Shown here in pieces: positions 20,082-28,641 of a stretch of DNA of 64,000 bases. A model generated the notes under the pieces. The model ran no database searches. It had not been told where the DNA came from and saw only the letters and a program-made list of their open reading frames with translations. Numbering within the stretch: position 1 is the first letter of the stretch; each line of letters begins with the position of its first letter. A program made the translations under genes and the position numbers. This DNA is from Fibrobacter sp. (lineage in GTDB: Bacteria > Fibrobacterota > Chitinivibrionia > Chitinivibrionales > Chitinispirillaceae). The DNA is taken from NCBI GenBank assembly GCA_012513915.1, contig JAAZBG010000064.1, positions 1 through 64,000 of the forward strand. Direction: 5' to 3'.

Positions 20082-20705
20082 ATGCAGGGAAAATTTATAA
20101 CATTCGAGGGCATTGACGGGTGCGGGAAGAGTACGCAGCTCGCTTTGACTTCGAAACTATTGGCAGAAAAAGGGTTTGATGTCGTTGTTACCCGTGAACC
20201 GGGGGGTACATTAATATCAGAGAAAATTCGTGAGATTCTCCTGTCGCCTGACAATAGCGAGATGGTCAACGAATGCGAGATACTGCTTTATTGTGCAGCA
20301 AGGGCGCAGCATGTCCGTGAAAAAATTATTCCTGAGGTGGCGAGTGGAAAAATCGTTCTCTGCGATCGTTTTCAAGAGGCAACATTCGGATATCAGGGAT
20401 ATGGGCGGGGAATTCCTCTGGACGTTCTCAAGACGGTCAATACCTATGCAACGGGGGGCTTGAATCCAGATCTGACCTTTATTTTCGATTTAAGTGTTGA
20501 AACTTCGGCAGTAAGGATGGCAAAAATAAACAAGGCAAAGGACCGTCTTGAACAAAACAGTGCAGAGTTTTTTCAAAAGATACGGGATGGATTTCTGAAC
20601 ATGGCAAAAAGTTCGCCTGAACGGATCAAACTTATAAATGCAGAGCAAAGTATTGAGCAGATTTCTGAAGAAGTGATAAATTTGATACAAAAACATATAA
20701 AATAA
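20082..20705 (+). CDS. tmk: Thymidylate kinase
   Basis: Converts dTMP to dTDP with ATP. The P-loop FEGIDGCGKSTQ is at the N-terminus. D-R-F and GYQGYGRG cover the substrate loop (usually DRY...YQG.GRG), and a LID region with KAKDRLEQ follows. Length of 207 residues is normal. It follows secA by six bases and probably shares its transcript. After the stop a weak AACAGG-AAAA-CCTGTT hairpin (20712-20727) has no T tract. Confidence 0.95.
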   Translation: MQGKFITFEGIDGCGKSTQLALTSKLLAEKGFDVVVTREPGGTLISEKIREILLSPDNSEMVNECEILLYCAARAQHVREKIIPEVASGKIVLCDRFQEATFGYQGYGRGIPLDVLKTVNTYATGGLNPDLTFIFDLSVETSAVRMAKINKAKDRLEQNSAEFFQKIRDGFLNMAKSSPERIKLINAEQSIEQISEEVINLIQKHIK

Positions 20706-20848
20706 AGAAAAAACAGGAAAACCTGTTGATACGTGATATATTTTCAAGTTCTCTATAAACTATAGGGCAGGTATTGCTTTGTTTAGGGAGAATGCTTTTA
20801 ATCAGTACTTAATTATTGTAGTCAATAATCAAATAACCAGGTGTGTGA

Positions 20849-22762
20849 ATGGAAATTCAAAAAGACAAAAAGAGTTCTTTCGGGAAAATTCCTCTTGTTG
20901 GTGTCGTGATACTTGTCGTTGTTGTGATGGGGCTAATGGTTGATGCGACCAGGGCTGACAGTGACAGCTTCTACAAAGACATTGTTCGTCTTGACAATGT
21001 TGCATCTAAGATTCATCAGAACTACGTTGAGGAGGTCTCGTCAAAAGATCTTATTGACAACGCAATCAAAGGGATGACACATATCCTTGATCCTCATACG
21101 ACCTACTTTGAAGAGAAGGAATATCAGGAACTTAAGATTCACACTGAGGGAAAATTCGGTGGGCTTGGTATTCAGATCTCTATTCGTGATAAAGTGTTAA
21201 CGGTAATGACCCCGATTGCAGGAACTCCGGCATCACGCGCTGGAATTCAATCCGGTGACCAGATACTTAAAATTGATGGGAAATCGACTGCCGGTATCAC
21301 TATTGATAATGCAGTCGGCAAATTGCGTGGTGAGCCTGGTACGAAAGTAACGATCACTATTCGTCGCAGCGGTGAGATGAAAGATGTTGATTATACAATA
21401 AGCCGTGAAATTATACACATTAAATCGGTACCGTTTTCCGGTGTGATATCAGATAGTATCGGTTATGTCCAGCTCACAACATTCTCCGAAGATGCTGGTG
21501 CGGAAGTGGAGAAGGCAATCAAAGAATTATTGAAAAAAGGTATAAAAGGATTAGTCTTTGATCTGCGTCATAATCCTGGTGGTTTGCTGCCTCAGGCTAT
21601 TGAAGTGTCAGAGAAGTTTCTTCCAAAGAAATCGCTGATTGTTTCTACTAAAGGACGGGTTAGCGGACAAAATAAAGAATCGTATTCATCATCACAGCCG
21701 ATTGTTCCACCCGAAATGCCTCTTGCAGTGCTTGTAAACTATGCAAGCGCGAGTGCATCAGAAATTGTAAGTGGTGCAATTCAGGATTGGGATCGGGGAA
21801 TAGTGGTTGGTGATACAACATTTGGTAAGGGATCGGTTCAGACACTGTTGCCGCTTGATCCGACGCATACAATCAAATTGACAACTGCTTTTTACTACAC
21901 ACCGTCAGGCCGTTGTATAAACAGGCCAGAGAATTCTATTCGTGGTAATGGTGATGACGTGGATGAGGCTGGTAGTTCAGAAGGAAGTACTGCTAATGCG
22001 GACAGTTCCGAAACCCGCAAATCAAAGATTGATACAACTGTTTACAAGACCAAGAGAACCGGACGTCTCGTGTATGGCAGCGGAGGCATAATTCCGGATA
22101 CTGTTGTTAAAATTGATATTCCTGCTTTGCCGGTTCGTGCGTTGCTTGTGAAGGATGTGTTTTTCCAGTTTGCTAACAGCATCTATCCTCAGCTTAAAAA
22201 ACGCAACGTTAAAATTGATAAGGATTATATGCCTGATGCTGCAACAATCAAAGGTTTCTTCAAATTTCTTGATTCAACAAAGTTTACATTCCAGAGTGTT
22301 GCACAGATGCGGTTTGAGGAGTTCAAGAAAAGTGCCGGGTTGAAAGATACAGTTGATTCTCTCGGGAAAAAGGTTGTTCTTTATCCTGAACTGCCGAAGT
22401 TTGAAGATGCCGAGCTTGCTGAAATGAAAGTAATGGTTCAGCGGGTTGATTCTGTGCTTGTGGAAGAGAGCAAGCGTGCGGTTGCAAGTAATGATAAAGA
22501 GATAAGGAAGCTTCTGCGTGATGCGATATTGTATCGTGAGTATGGTCAGGATCACGAAATATACTTCCGTTCAAAGCTCGCAGATGATACGCAACTGAAG
22601 GCTGCTGTTTCGTTGATATCAAATAAGGATGTTTATAGTTCATTATTGATACCTAAAAAAGTTGAAAAAACGGAAAATGCTGAAAAAAAAGAAAAAGTTG
22701 ACAAAATTGAAAAAATAGAAAAAACCGTAAAAGATGGCAAAAAAGAAAAGCAGGCAAAGTAG
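20849..22762 (+). CDS. C-terminal processing peptidase (S41 family, CtpA-like)
   Basis: Periplasmic Ser/Lys protease of 637 residues anchored by a helix at residues 14-31. The PDZ domain (about 95-175) has FGGLGIQI and AGIQSGDQILKIDG. The protease domain carries VFDLRHNPGGLLPQA, the catalytic Ser in SASASEIVSGA near 300, and the catalytic Lys in FGKGSVQT near 328. A C-terminal helical part ends in a Lys/Glu-rich tail of repeated E-K-x-E-K units, an unusual ending. Such enzymes trim or degrade envelope proteins from their C-terminus. AGGTG precedes the ATG. Confidence 0.93.
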   Translation: MEIQKDKKSSFGKIPLVGVVILVVVVMGLMVDATRADSDSFYKDIVRLDNVASKIHQNYVEEVSSKDLIDNAIKGMTHILDPHTTYFEEKEYQELKIHTEGKFGGLGIQISIRDKVLTVMTPIAGTPASRAGIQSGDQILKIDGKSTAGITIDNAVGKLRGEPGTKVTITIRRSGEMKDVDYTISREIIHIKSVPFSGVISDSIGYVQLTTFSEDAGAEVEKAIKELLKKGIKGLVFDLRHNPGGLLPQAIEVSEKFLPKKSLIVSTKGRVSGQNKESYSSSQPIVPPEMPLAVLVNYASASASEIVSGAIQDWDRGIVVGDTTFGKGSVQTLLPLDPTHTIKLTTAFYYTPSGRCINRPENSIRGNGDDVDEAGSSEGSTANADSSETRKSKIDTTVYKTKRTGRLVYGSGGIIPDTVVKIDIPALPVRALLVKDVFFQFANSIYPQLKKRNVKIDKDYMPDAATIKGFFKFLDSTKFTFQSVAQMRFEEFKKSAGLKDTVDSLGKKVVLYPELPKFEDAELAEMKVMVQRVDSVLVEESKRAVASNDKEIRKLLRDAILYREYGQDHEIYFRSKLADDTQLKAAVSLISNKDVYSSLLIPKKVEKTENAEKKEKVDKIEKIEKTVKDGKKEKQAK

Positions 22763-22922
22763 CTTTTTATCGGTTTGGTAGTAACAGGGTGATATCAGGG
22801 TTTGATTTTAAATCTCAGGCTACGTGGTTACATATTCAGTAGTTCCTCAGGTAAAGACTCAGTTACCCGCTGATAAGTACGAAAATTAATTTCATTGTAT
22901 ACGCACAATCATAGGAGATCTT

Positions 22923-24767
22923 ATGATCAAGAAAATGCGGGAAATGGCTCCCACAATAATGATAGTCATTCTTGTCACTTTTGTGATAGGAACCATATTT
23001 TTTAACTGGGGTATGAATGCCGGTGGACCCAAAAACAAGTACTCAACGGCTGGTTCTATAAATGGCAAAGAGATTCCACTGAGCAGATTTGATCAGCATG
23101 TTAATGTTGAACGTCAGAGACTTCAGGAGCAGCGTGGTGGTGGTGAGGTTCCGCAGGCACAATATCAAATGGTACCACGTCAGGTATGGGAACAGCAGGT
23201 TCAGTCCATTCTGACTCAGGAAATTCTTAATAAAATGAAAATAAGCGCATCCGCAGATGAAGTGTTCGAATACATAAAGAGAAACCCGATTCCGGGTGTT
23301 GATACGGCTTCGATTTTTCAGACAAATGGTGTGTTTGATACCAGCAAATACGTAAATTTTCTTAACGATCCGGCAAATTACGATCATTATCCATGGTTGA
23401 CAAGTGTAGAGAGTTATGCTCGTGAGAGTGCTGTTCCTGCACAAAAACTCGAAAAAATACTCAATGCCGGCGCTATTCCGTCAAAAGCAGAAATAGCCTG
23501 GGAAGCTACCATGACAAACAGTAAGGTTAAGTACGAGTATGCAAGAGTAAATCTGTATGCTCTTGATGTCGACACTAATAAGACAAGCGATGAAGAATTG
23601 TTAAAGTACTATAAGGCCAATCCTGATTCGTTCAAGTCAGAAGCTCAGGCAAATCTTTATTTCGCAAAATTCCCGAAGGTTGCCACTGCTGCAGATGAAA
23701 GAGAACTGGTAAATCAGTTGAATGAAATCAGAACACGTGTTGAACAGTCAACAAATCCAGGTGAAGCTTTTACGAATGAGGCAAGGTTGGAGTCTGATGA
23801 TGAAGGAAGTGCTCCGAATGGTGGAGATCTTGGATTTTTTGGCCGTGGTCAGATGGTTCTTCCGTTTGAAATTGCAGCCTTTGGTACGGACAGTGGTAAA
23901 GTGTCCAATCCGGTCAGAACTCAGTACGGATATCATATAATTTACGTAGAGGGGAAAACGGGTAAGGATTCCACTGCCAGGGTAAAGGCACGTCATATTC
24001 TGAAAAAACTTGCACCATCAGCAGAAACCTTCGAAATGCTCTCTGACAGGGCAGATAGTCTTGTGGCACTTGTTGACGAGAAGAATAAACTTCCTCTTGC
24101 GATTAAAAACTTTCCTGGTGTTGAGTTCGATTCTACCGGTTTTTATGCAAAAGGAGCATTGATTCCAAAGATAGGGTACTTGTCAGGTGCGGGACAACTT
24201 GCATTTGGCAGCAGTGACAGGAAATATACTGTAGAACGACTTGAAAATAATGATGCATATTATGTTGTTGCTGTTAAAGAAACTACCAAAAAAGGGATTG
24301 CTCCATTTGAATCTGTCAAGGAAAGAATCAGGACAACAATTATTGATTCTGTCCGCAAACAGATGGCAAAGGAATACATGGATAGTGTCAAGCAGAAGTT
24401 AAGTGATACATCATCACTGGTGGCAATTAAAGATTCTGATCCAAAGGTGTTTTCTGGTGTAACAGATACTATTTCTGTTAATGGATATGTGCCAGGTATT
24501 GGAAACGATACAAAGGTATCTGCTATCGCGTTTGTAACACCTTTGAATAAAATCTCAAATGTAATTGAATTTGACGGAACCTACTATCTTGTAAAGTTGA
24601 TATATGTAAACAAGGCTCCTGAAATCGACTGGAATTCTGATGGTGTTAAAACTGTTAAAGAAGAACTGAAAATGAGAACTATTCAGCGTTTGTATTACGG
24701 TTGGTTTCAAAGCTATAGAAATAAGGCAAAGATCGAGAGTAATGTTGATGAACTCTATCTTGACTGA
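22923..24767 (+). CDS. PpiD/SurA-like membrane-anchored peptidyl-prolyl isomerase
   Basis: Envelope folding factor of 614 residues. One membrane helix near 10-29 is followed by a SurA-N-like chaperone region with SINGKEIPLSRFDQHV. The first parvulin domain ends in the family signature GGDLGFFGRGQMVLPFEIAAF...PVRTQYGYHIIYVE. A second begins A-R-H-I-L-K-K but its C-terminal half is degenerate (IGYLSGAGQLAFG). This order fits PpiD, the periplasmic chaperone near SecYEG. AGGAG sits five bases before the ATG and a clear terminator follows at 24791. It shares envelope-quality context with the Ctp protease just upstream. Confidence 0.88.
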   Translation: MIKKMREMAPTIMIVILVTFVIGTIFFNWGMNAGGPKNKYSTAGSINGKEIPLSRFDQHVNVERQRLQEQRGGGEVPQAQYQMVPRQVWEQQVQSILTQEILNKMKISASADEVFEYIKRNPIPGVDTASIFQTNGVFDTSKYVNFLNDPANYDHYPWLTSVESYARESAVPAQKLEKILNAGAIPSKAEIAWEATMTNSKVKYEYARVNLYALDVDTNKTSDEELLKYYKANPDSFKSEAQANLYFAKFPKVATAADERELVNQLNEIRTRVEQSTNPGEAFTNEARLESDDEGSAPNGGDLGFFGRGQMVLPFEIAAFGTDSGKVSNPVRTQYGYHIIYVEGKTGKDSTARVKARHILKKLAPSAETFEMLSDRADSLVALVDEKNKLPLAIKNFPGVEFDSTGFYAKGALIPKIGYLSGAGQLAFGSSDRKYTVERLENNDAYYVVAVKETTKKGIAPFESVKERIRTTIIDSVRKQMAKEYMDSVKQKLSDTSSLVAIKDSDPKVFSGVTDTISVNGYVPGIGNDTKVSAIAFVTPLNKISNVIEFDGTYYLVKLIYVNKAPEIDWNSDGVKTVKEELKMRTIQRLYYGWFQSYRNKAKIESNVDELYLD

Positions 24768-24790
24768 TTACATAGTCTGAAAAATTATTA

Positions 24791-24828
24791 AACGGGTGAT
24801 ACATAGTGTGTGTATCATCCGTTTTTTT
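24791..24828 (+). terminator. Rho-independent terminator after the PpiD-like gene
   Basis: Arms ACGGGTGATACA and TGTATCATCCGT pair over 12 positions with one G-T wobble and a short loop. Seven T follow. It closes the transcript that ends with the PpiD-like gene and separates it from the glycosyltransferase. Confidence 0.88.
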
Positions 24829-24883
24829 ATAGATATCAATCCAATTCCTTGCTAAAACAGTGTCTATCGCGTATATTCAGTGA

Positions 24884-25999
24884 ATGAAAATCGGATTTGA
24901 TGCAAAACGGGCGTTTTTCAATAATACCGGGCTTGGTAATTACAGCCGGTCAACAATTGCCGGACTATCGACATACTTTCCACATAACTCCTACATCCTC
25001 TATACACCAAAACCTCACAGGGCCAGGTATCAGACAGCGGCAAAGAATGTACTGATTAAGGGGCCTAATACTATTTTCTATAAGAAATTTCAGTCACTCT
25101 GGCGAACCCATGGAATTCCATCGGAAGTAAAACAGGATAAGATTGACATTTTTCATGGACTCAGTAATGAGATTCCGTTTGGTATAGAGAAAACAGATGT
25201 TCCCGCGATTGCATCAATTTGTGATATTATCTTTATTCATTATCCTGAACTGTATAAACCTATTGATCGTAATGTTTACAAAAAGAAACTCAGCAATGCT
25301 ATTGCGAATGCAACACGGATAATTACAATAAGTAAACAGACCAAAGATGACCTCGTACTTACCTGCAATGTCAATGAAGAACAGATACGGGTAGTCTACC
25401 TTGCCTGCGCGTCTGTGTACTGGAATCCAGTGACTCTGTACGCGAAACAGCAGATGTTGCAAAAGTATAAACTTCCTGCCGAGTTTATTTTGAATGTTGG
25501 TACTATTGAAAAACGGAAAAATATTCTCTCTGTTATTAAAGCAATGCATATTCGTAAGATACGCTATCCACTGGTGATTGTCGGCCGCAGTACGCCGTAT
25601 CTCGATGAGGTGCGGGCATATATTAGCGAAAACAGAATCAGGGATGTACATATTCTTACCAATGTTCCATTTGAGGACCTTCCGGCGCTGTATCAGCAGG
25701 CCCGGCTCTTTGTGTATCCGTCAATCTATGAAGGGTTCGGAATGCCGATTCTTGAGGCAATGGTTTCGAATACGCCTGTGATTACAACAAAGGGTGGTTG
25801 TTTTGAAGAAGCTGGAGGACCGTATACAGTCTATATCGATCCTCAAAACCCCGAACAGATTGGTGATGCTATTCGCTATCTGCTGGATAATGGCGGTTAT
25901 TGCGAGTATATGGTCAATGCAGGACTCGTACATGCCGAACAGTTTAAACTCAAAAATATTGCCGCTGCCACAATGGCTGTTTATAAAGAAGTATTGTAG
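24884..25999 (+). CDS. Glycosyltransferase family 4 (GT-B fold)
   Basis: Retaining glycosyltransferase of 371 residues. The N-terminal half starts MKIGFDAKRAF with a Gly-rich GLGNYSR acceptor loop. The C-terminal nucleotide-sugar half has LNVGTIEKRKNI, the E-x7-E region YEGFGMPILEAM near 286 and a following NTPVITT. These features fit GT4 mannosyl- or glucosyltransferases of surface glycans; donor and acceptor cannot be read. No strong Shine-Dalgarno precedes the ATG. It stands alone between a terminator and gatC. Confidence 0.9.
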   Translation: MKIGFDAKRAFFNNTGLGNYSRSTIAGLSTYFPHNSYILYTPKPHRARYQTAAKNVLIKGPNTIFYKKFQSLWRTHGIPSEVKQDKIDIFHGLSNEIPFGIEKTDVPAIASICDIIFIHYPELYKPIDRNVYKKKLSNAIANATRIITISKQTKDDLVLTCNVNEEQIRVVYLACASVYWNPVTLYAKQQMLQKYKLPAEFILNVGTIEKRKNILSVIKAMHIRKIRYPLVIVGRSTPYLDEVRAYISENRIRDVHILTNVPFEDLPALYQQARLFVYPSIYEGFGMPILEAMVSNTPVITTKGGCFEEAGGPYTVYIDPQNPEQIGDAIRYLLDNGGYCEYMVNAGLVHAEQFKLKNIAAATMAVYKEVL

Positions 26000-26131
26000 T
26001 ACCCGCTAACAGGACGTTAGTATAGTCTCCTCCAAAGCCTTCTTTTCAATTGCGGATTACTGCTGTATAAGGTATTTTACCTTCGTATTACCTGATATTT
26101 TTGGAATAATCAACTTGAACAGGATCCATAC

Positions 26132-26419
26132 ATGAGTCAGATCTCTCCTGAAATGATTAAAAAAATCGCGAATCTTGCACGTCTCTCTTTTGATGAAAAA
26201 GAAGAGGAAAAGGTCGCCGGTCAATTAAGTGATATTATCAGTTACGTTGAAAAACTCAATGAACTTGACACAAAGGATGTTGTACCCTTAAGTAATCCTT
26301 TCGATGTTGACAAACCGCTCCGGGCGGATACTCCTGCTGACAGTCTGACTACCGGTGATGTTCTTGCGAATGCACCGATGTCAAAACTTGATTACTTTGT
26401 TATTCCGAAAGTGATTTAA
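26132..26419 (+). CDS. gatC: Aspartyl/glutamyl-tRNA amidotransferase subunit C
   Basis: Small subunit (95 residues) that stabilises GatA and bridges it to GatB. It shows the family pattern: IKKIANLARLSFDEKEEEKVAGQLSDIISYVEKLNELDT, then PLRADTP and LANAP. AGGA precedes the ATG. It is followed after four bases by gatA. gatB is not in the window. Confidence 0.95.
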   Translation: MSQISPEMIKKIANLARLSFDEKEEEKVAGQLSDIISYVEKLNELDTKDVVPLSNPFDVDKPLRADTPADSLTTGDVLANAPMSKLDYFVIPKVI

Positions 26420-26423
26420 TGAT

Positions 26424-27914
26424 ATGAGCATGCAATTGACAAAAGAAAATATCGTTGTTCAACCTGTCAAGGTACTTCAGGACGCGCTTGCATCAAAGCA
26501 GGTATCAAGCAGGGAATTAACACAGGCATTTATTGACCATAGCGAGAAAGTTGATATCAAAATCGGTGCGATACTTACACCGATGTACGATAAGGCGCTC
26601 AAAGCTGCTGATGCTGCCGATGCGCGGATCAGCAGTGGTGAGAAAACACCGGTGCTTGGCATACCAGTAGGTATCAAGGATGTGATCAGTACCAAAGGAA
26701 CACAGACTACCGCAGGGTCAAGAATCCTGGAAGGATATATTCCGCCTTATAACGCTACGGTAATTGATAAACTCGAACGTGCCGGCGCTGTGTTGATCAG
26801 TAAACTGAATCTTGACGAATTCGCAATGGGATCATCCTGCGAAAACAGCGGTTACAAAAAGACTTATAATCCCTGGGATCTGTCACGAACACCCGGAGGA
26901 TCATCGGGTGGCTCTGCGGCTGCGGTAGCGGCAGGGGAGTGTCCATTCTCTCTGGGCACCGATACCGGTGGCTCGATTCGCCAACCGGCATCATTCTGTA
27001 ACCTTGTGGGTGTAAAACCCACATACGGACGTGTTTCCCGTTACGGTGTTATCGCGTATGCGTCATCGCTTGATCAGGTAGGAACATTCGCCCGTGATAT
27101 TCACGGAGCGGCATCACTGCTGCAGGTAATTTCCGGTGAGGATCCTCACGATTCAACGTCATCAGCACGTGCTGTTCCCGATTATACTGCGTCAATAGGC
27201 AGGGATGTCAGGGGTTTGCGGATTGGTGTTCCGAAGGAGTATTTTCTCGAAGGACTCAATGCCGGAATTCGTCATCTGGTACAGTCAGGTATTGACCTTC
27301 TGGTAAAAAAAGGTGCGCAGGTTGTTGAAATAAGTCTTCCGCATACTGATTATGCTGTGTCAACATACTATCTTTGTGCTACAGCTGAGGCATCAAGTAA
27401 TCTTGCCCGTTATGATGGTGCCCATTATGGCTACAGGGCTGACAATGTGGCAAACCTCCACGATATGTATTTCAGATCACGTTCGGAAGCGTTCGGTGAG
27501 GAAGTTAAGCGTAGAATACTGCTTGGAACCTTTGTGCTAAGTGCTGGTTATTACGATGCCTATTATCTGAAATCGCTGCAGGTACGAAGATTGATTCAGC
27601 AGGATTTTCTTAACGCATTCAATAATGTCGATTGTATCATAACGCCAACATCACCGATCCCGCCGTTTAAAATCGGAGAGCTCACTGATGATCCGTTGCA
27701 TATGTATCTTGCGGATATTTTTACCGTAACGGCAAGCCTTGCAGGACTTCCCGCCATGAGCATTCCCTGTGGATTTACAAAAGAGGGAAAGTTGCCGGTC
27801 GGCATGCAGATCATCTGCCCGCCATGGCAGGAGGAACAGCTTTTTAAAATCGGAGCCGCCTACGAACAGGAAACATCCTGGAGAAAAGAGACCGCGACGA
27901 TTGGTAATTGGTAA
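26424..27914 (+). CDS. gatA: Aspartyl/glutamyl-tRNA amidotransferase subunit A
   Basis: Amidase-signature subunit (496 residues) that releases ammonia from glutamine for conversion of mischarged Asp-tRNA(Asn) or Glu-tRNA(Gln). The catalytic Lys lies in GIPVGIKDVI. The Gly/Ser-rich core GGSSGGSAAAVAAG and SLGTDTGGSIRQPA supply the cis-Ser and nucleophilic Ser. An internal ATG two codons on is a possible start. It forms a pair with gatC. The aspartyl-tRNA synthetase at 57627 looks non-discriminating, consistent with use of this enzyme for Asn-tRNA. Confidence 0.97.
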   Translation: MSMQLTKENIVVQPVKVLQDALASKQVSSRELTQAFIDHSEKVDIKIGAILTPMYDKALKAADAADARISSGEKTPVLGIPVGIKDVISTKGTQTTAGSRILEGYIPPYNATVIDKLERAGAVLISKLNLDEFAMGSSCENSGYKKTYNPWDLSRTPGGSSGGSAAAVAAGECPFSLGTDTGGSIRQPASFCNLVGVKPTYGRVSRYGVIAYASSLDQVGTFARDIHGAASLLQVISGEDPHDSTSSARAVPDYTASIGRDVRGLRIGVPKEYFLEGLNAGIRHLVQSGIDLLVKKGAQVVEISLPHTDYAVSTYYLCATAEASSNLARYDGAHYGYRADNVANLHDMYFRSRSEAFGEEVKRRILLGTFVLSAGYYDAYYLKSLQVRRLIQQDFLNAFNNVDCIITPTSPIPPFKIGELTDDPLHMYLADIFTVTASLAGLPAMSIPCGFTKEGKLPVGMQIICPPWQEEQLFKIGAAYEQETSWRKETATIGNW

Positions 27915-27941
27915 TTATGATTTGTCAAATTCGAATTGTTG

Positions 27942-27974
27942 GTAGTAGGGACAGGCATGCCTTGTCCCTACTAC
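27942..27974. repeat. Near-perfect palindrome built on GTAGTAGGGAC
   Basis: Arms GTAGTAGGGAC and GTCCCTACTAC enclose a smaller palindrome AGGCATGCCT, with one bulged T on the right side. It sits 28 bases after the gatA stop and has no T run. This type of GTAGGGAC...GTCCCTAC palindrome is, from memory, common as a dispersed intergenic repeat in environmental genomes. Confidence 0.75.
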
Positions 27975-28320
27975 TACCAAATGTTTCTATAATTCACGAA
28001 CACACACACAATCAAAAAACGAATTCTGTATTGGTAAAATAATTCAATCGGTGTAATCCGGTTGACCAGCGCAATTCACATAAAATATTATGCTGTTCAA
28101 TTTTAAAAATCATGTTTATCACAAAAATCATACACATCACAGTTCGGATAATTTACGAATGCGATTGCGCAACGTATATTCCACCCTTACAGGGCTTATG
28201 ATAAATTATAGGTTCGTATTAACCCGAGCCAGCAGGGCGGGCTGGTGTATTTCGCGCTTTCAGCGCTTGAGAGCGACATGTCATGAGAATCATTTAGTTT
28301 TATGTGTTGGTTTTTAATTA
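27975..28320. other. Intergenic DNA with three small GC hairpins
   Basis: No convincing gene is seen. An AT-rich run is followed by three short hairpins in a row: CCCT-TAC-AGGG (28184-28194), CCAGC-7 bases-GCTGG (28229-28245) and GCGCT-TTC-AGCGC (28254-28266). The spacing and shared '-CAG-G' loops suggest one composite dispersed element and not three chance events. A 75-codon open frame across it looks non-coding. Confidence 0.45.
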
Positions 28321-28471
28321 ACCACAGAGGACACGGAGAACACAGAGATTAGAATTTTTGGGTTCTAAAAATTGACTTGTACAAGATTGTTTTTGTTCAT
28401 CAGTATATTTAACTCTTTTTTCCTACTCCTATCGTTTTTCATGCCTCAGTGTTCTCTGTGTCCTCTGTGGT
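28321..28471. repeat. Inverted repeat, 25-base arms (ACCACAGAGGACAC type)
   Basis: The left arm at 28321-28345 begins ACCACAGAGGACAC. The right arm at 28447-28471 is its reverse complement with 23 of 25 positions matching. About 100 AT-rich bases lie between. Sequences of this 'accacagaggacac(a/g)gag' type are, from memory, widespread repeated elements in environmental bacterial genomes. It has the shape of a small non-autonomous element; no target duplication is obvious. Confidence 0.8.
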
Positions 28472-28531
28472 AAAAAATCGAATTGCACTGTTTACACATA
28501 ATAATCGTTTAAACGCTGCATATTGGTTCCC

Positions 28532-28560
28532 TTGACTATATTTAAGTTGCCTTTTTAAAT
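28532..28560 (+). promoter_or_regulatory. Candidate promoter of the FIST gene
   Basis: TTGACT at 28532-28537 and TTAAAT at 28555-28560 are spaced by 17 bases, about 80 bases before the FIST start codon. The match to a sigma-70 promoter is fair at -35 and weak at -10. Confidence 0.35.
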
Positions 28561-28641
28561 GGCGATTTCCATATTGCTACATTACGTTGAAATTGTAAAT
28601 GTATCTTTGTCTTATAAATTAGTTATCTGGTTGGGGAGTTT

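Noticed and set aside
20712-20727. Hairpin AACAGG-AAAA-CCTGTT after tmk as terminator
   Set aside because: Six pairs only, and no T run follows on the plus strand.
26005-26022. Short CTAAC...GTTAG repeat after the glycosyltransferase
   Set aside because: Five-base arms without T run; expected by chance.
28090-28317. 75-codon open frame after gatA
   Set aside because: It runs through the three mini-hairpins and has no ribosome site; composition fits repeat DNA.
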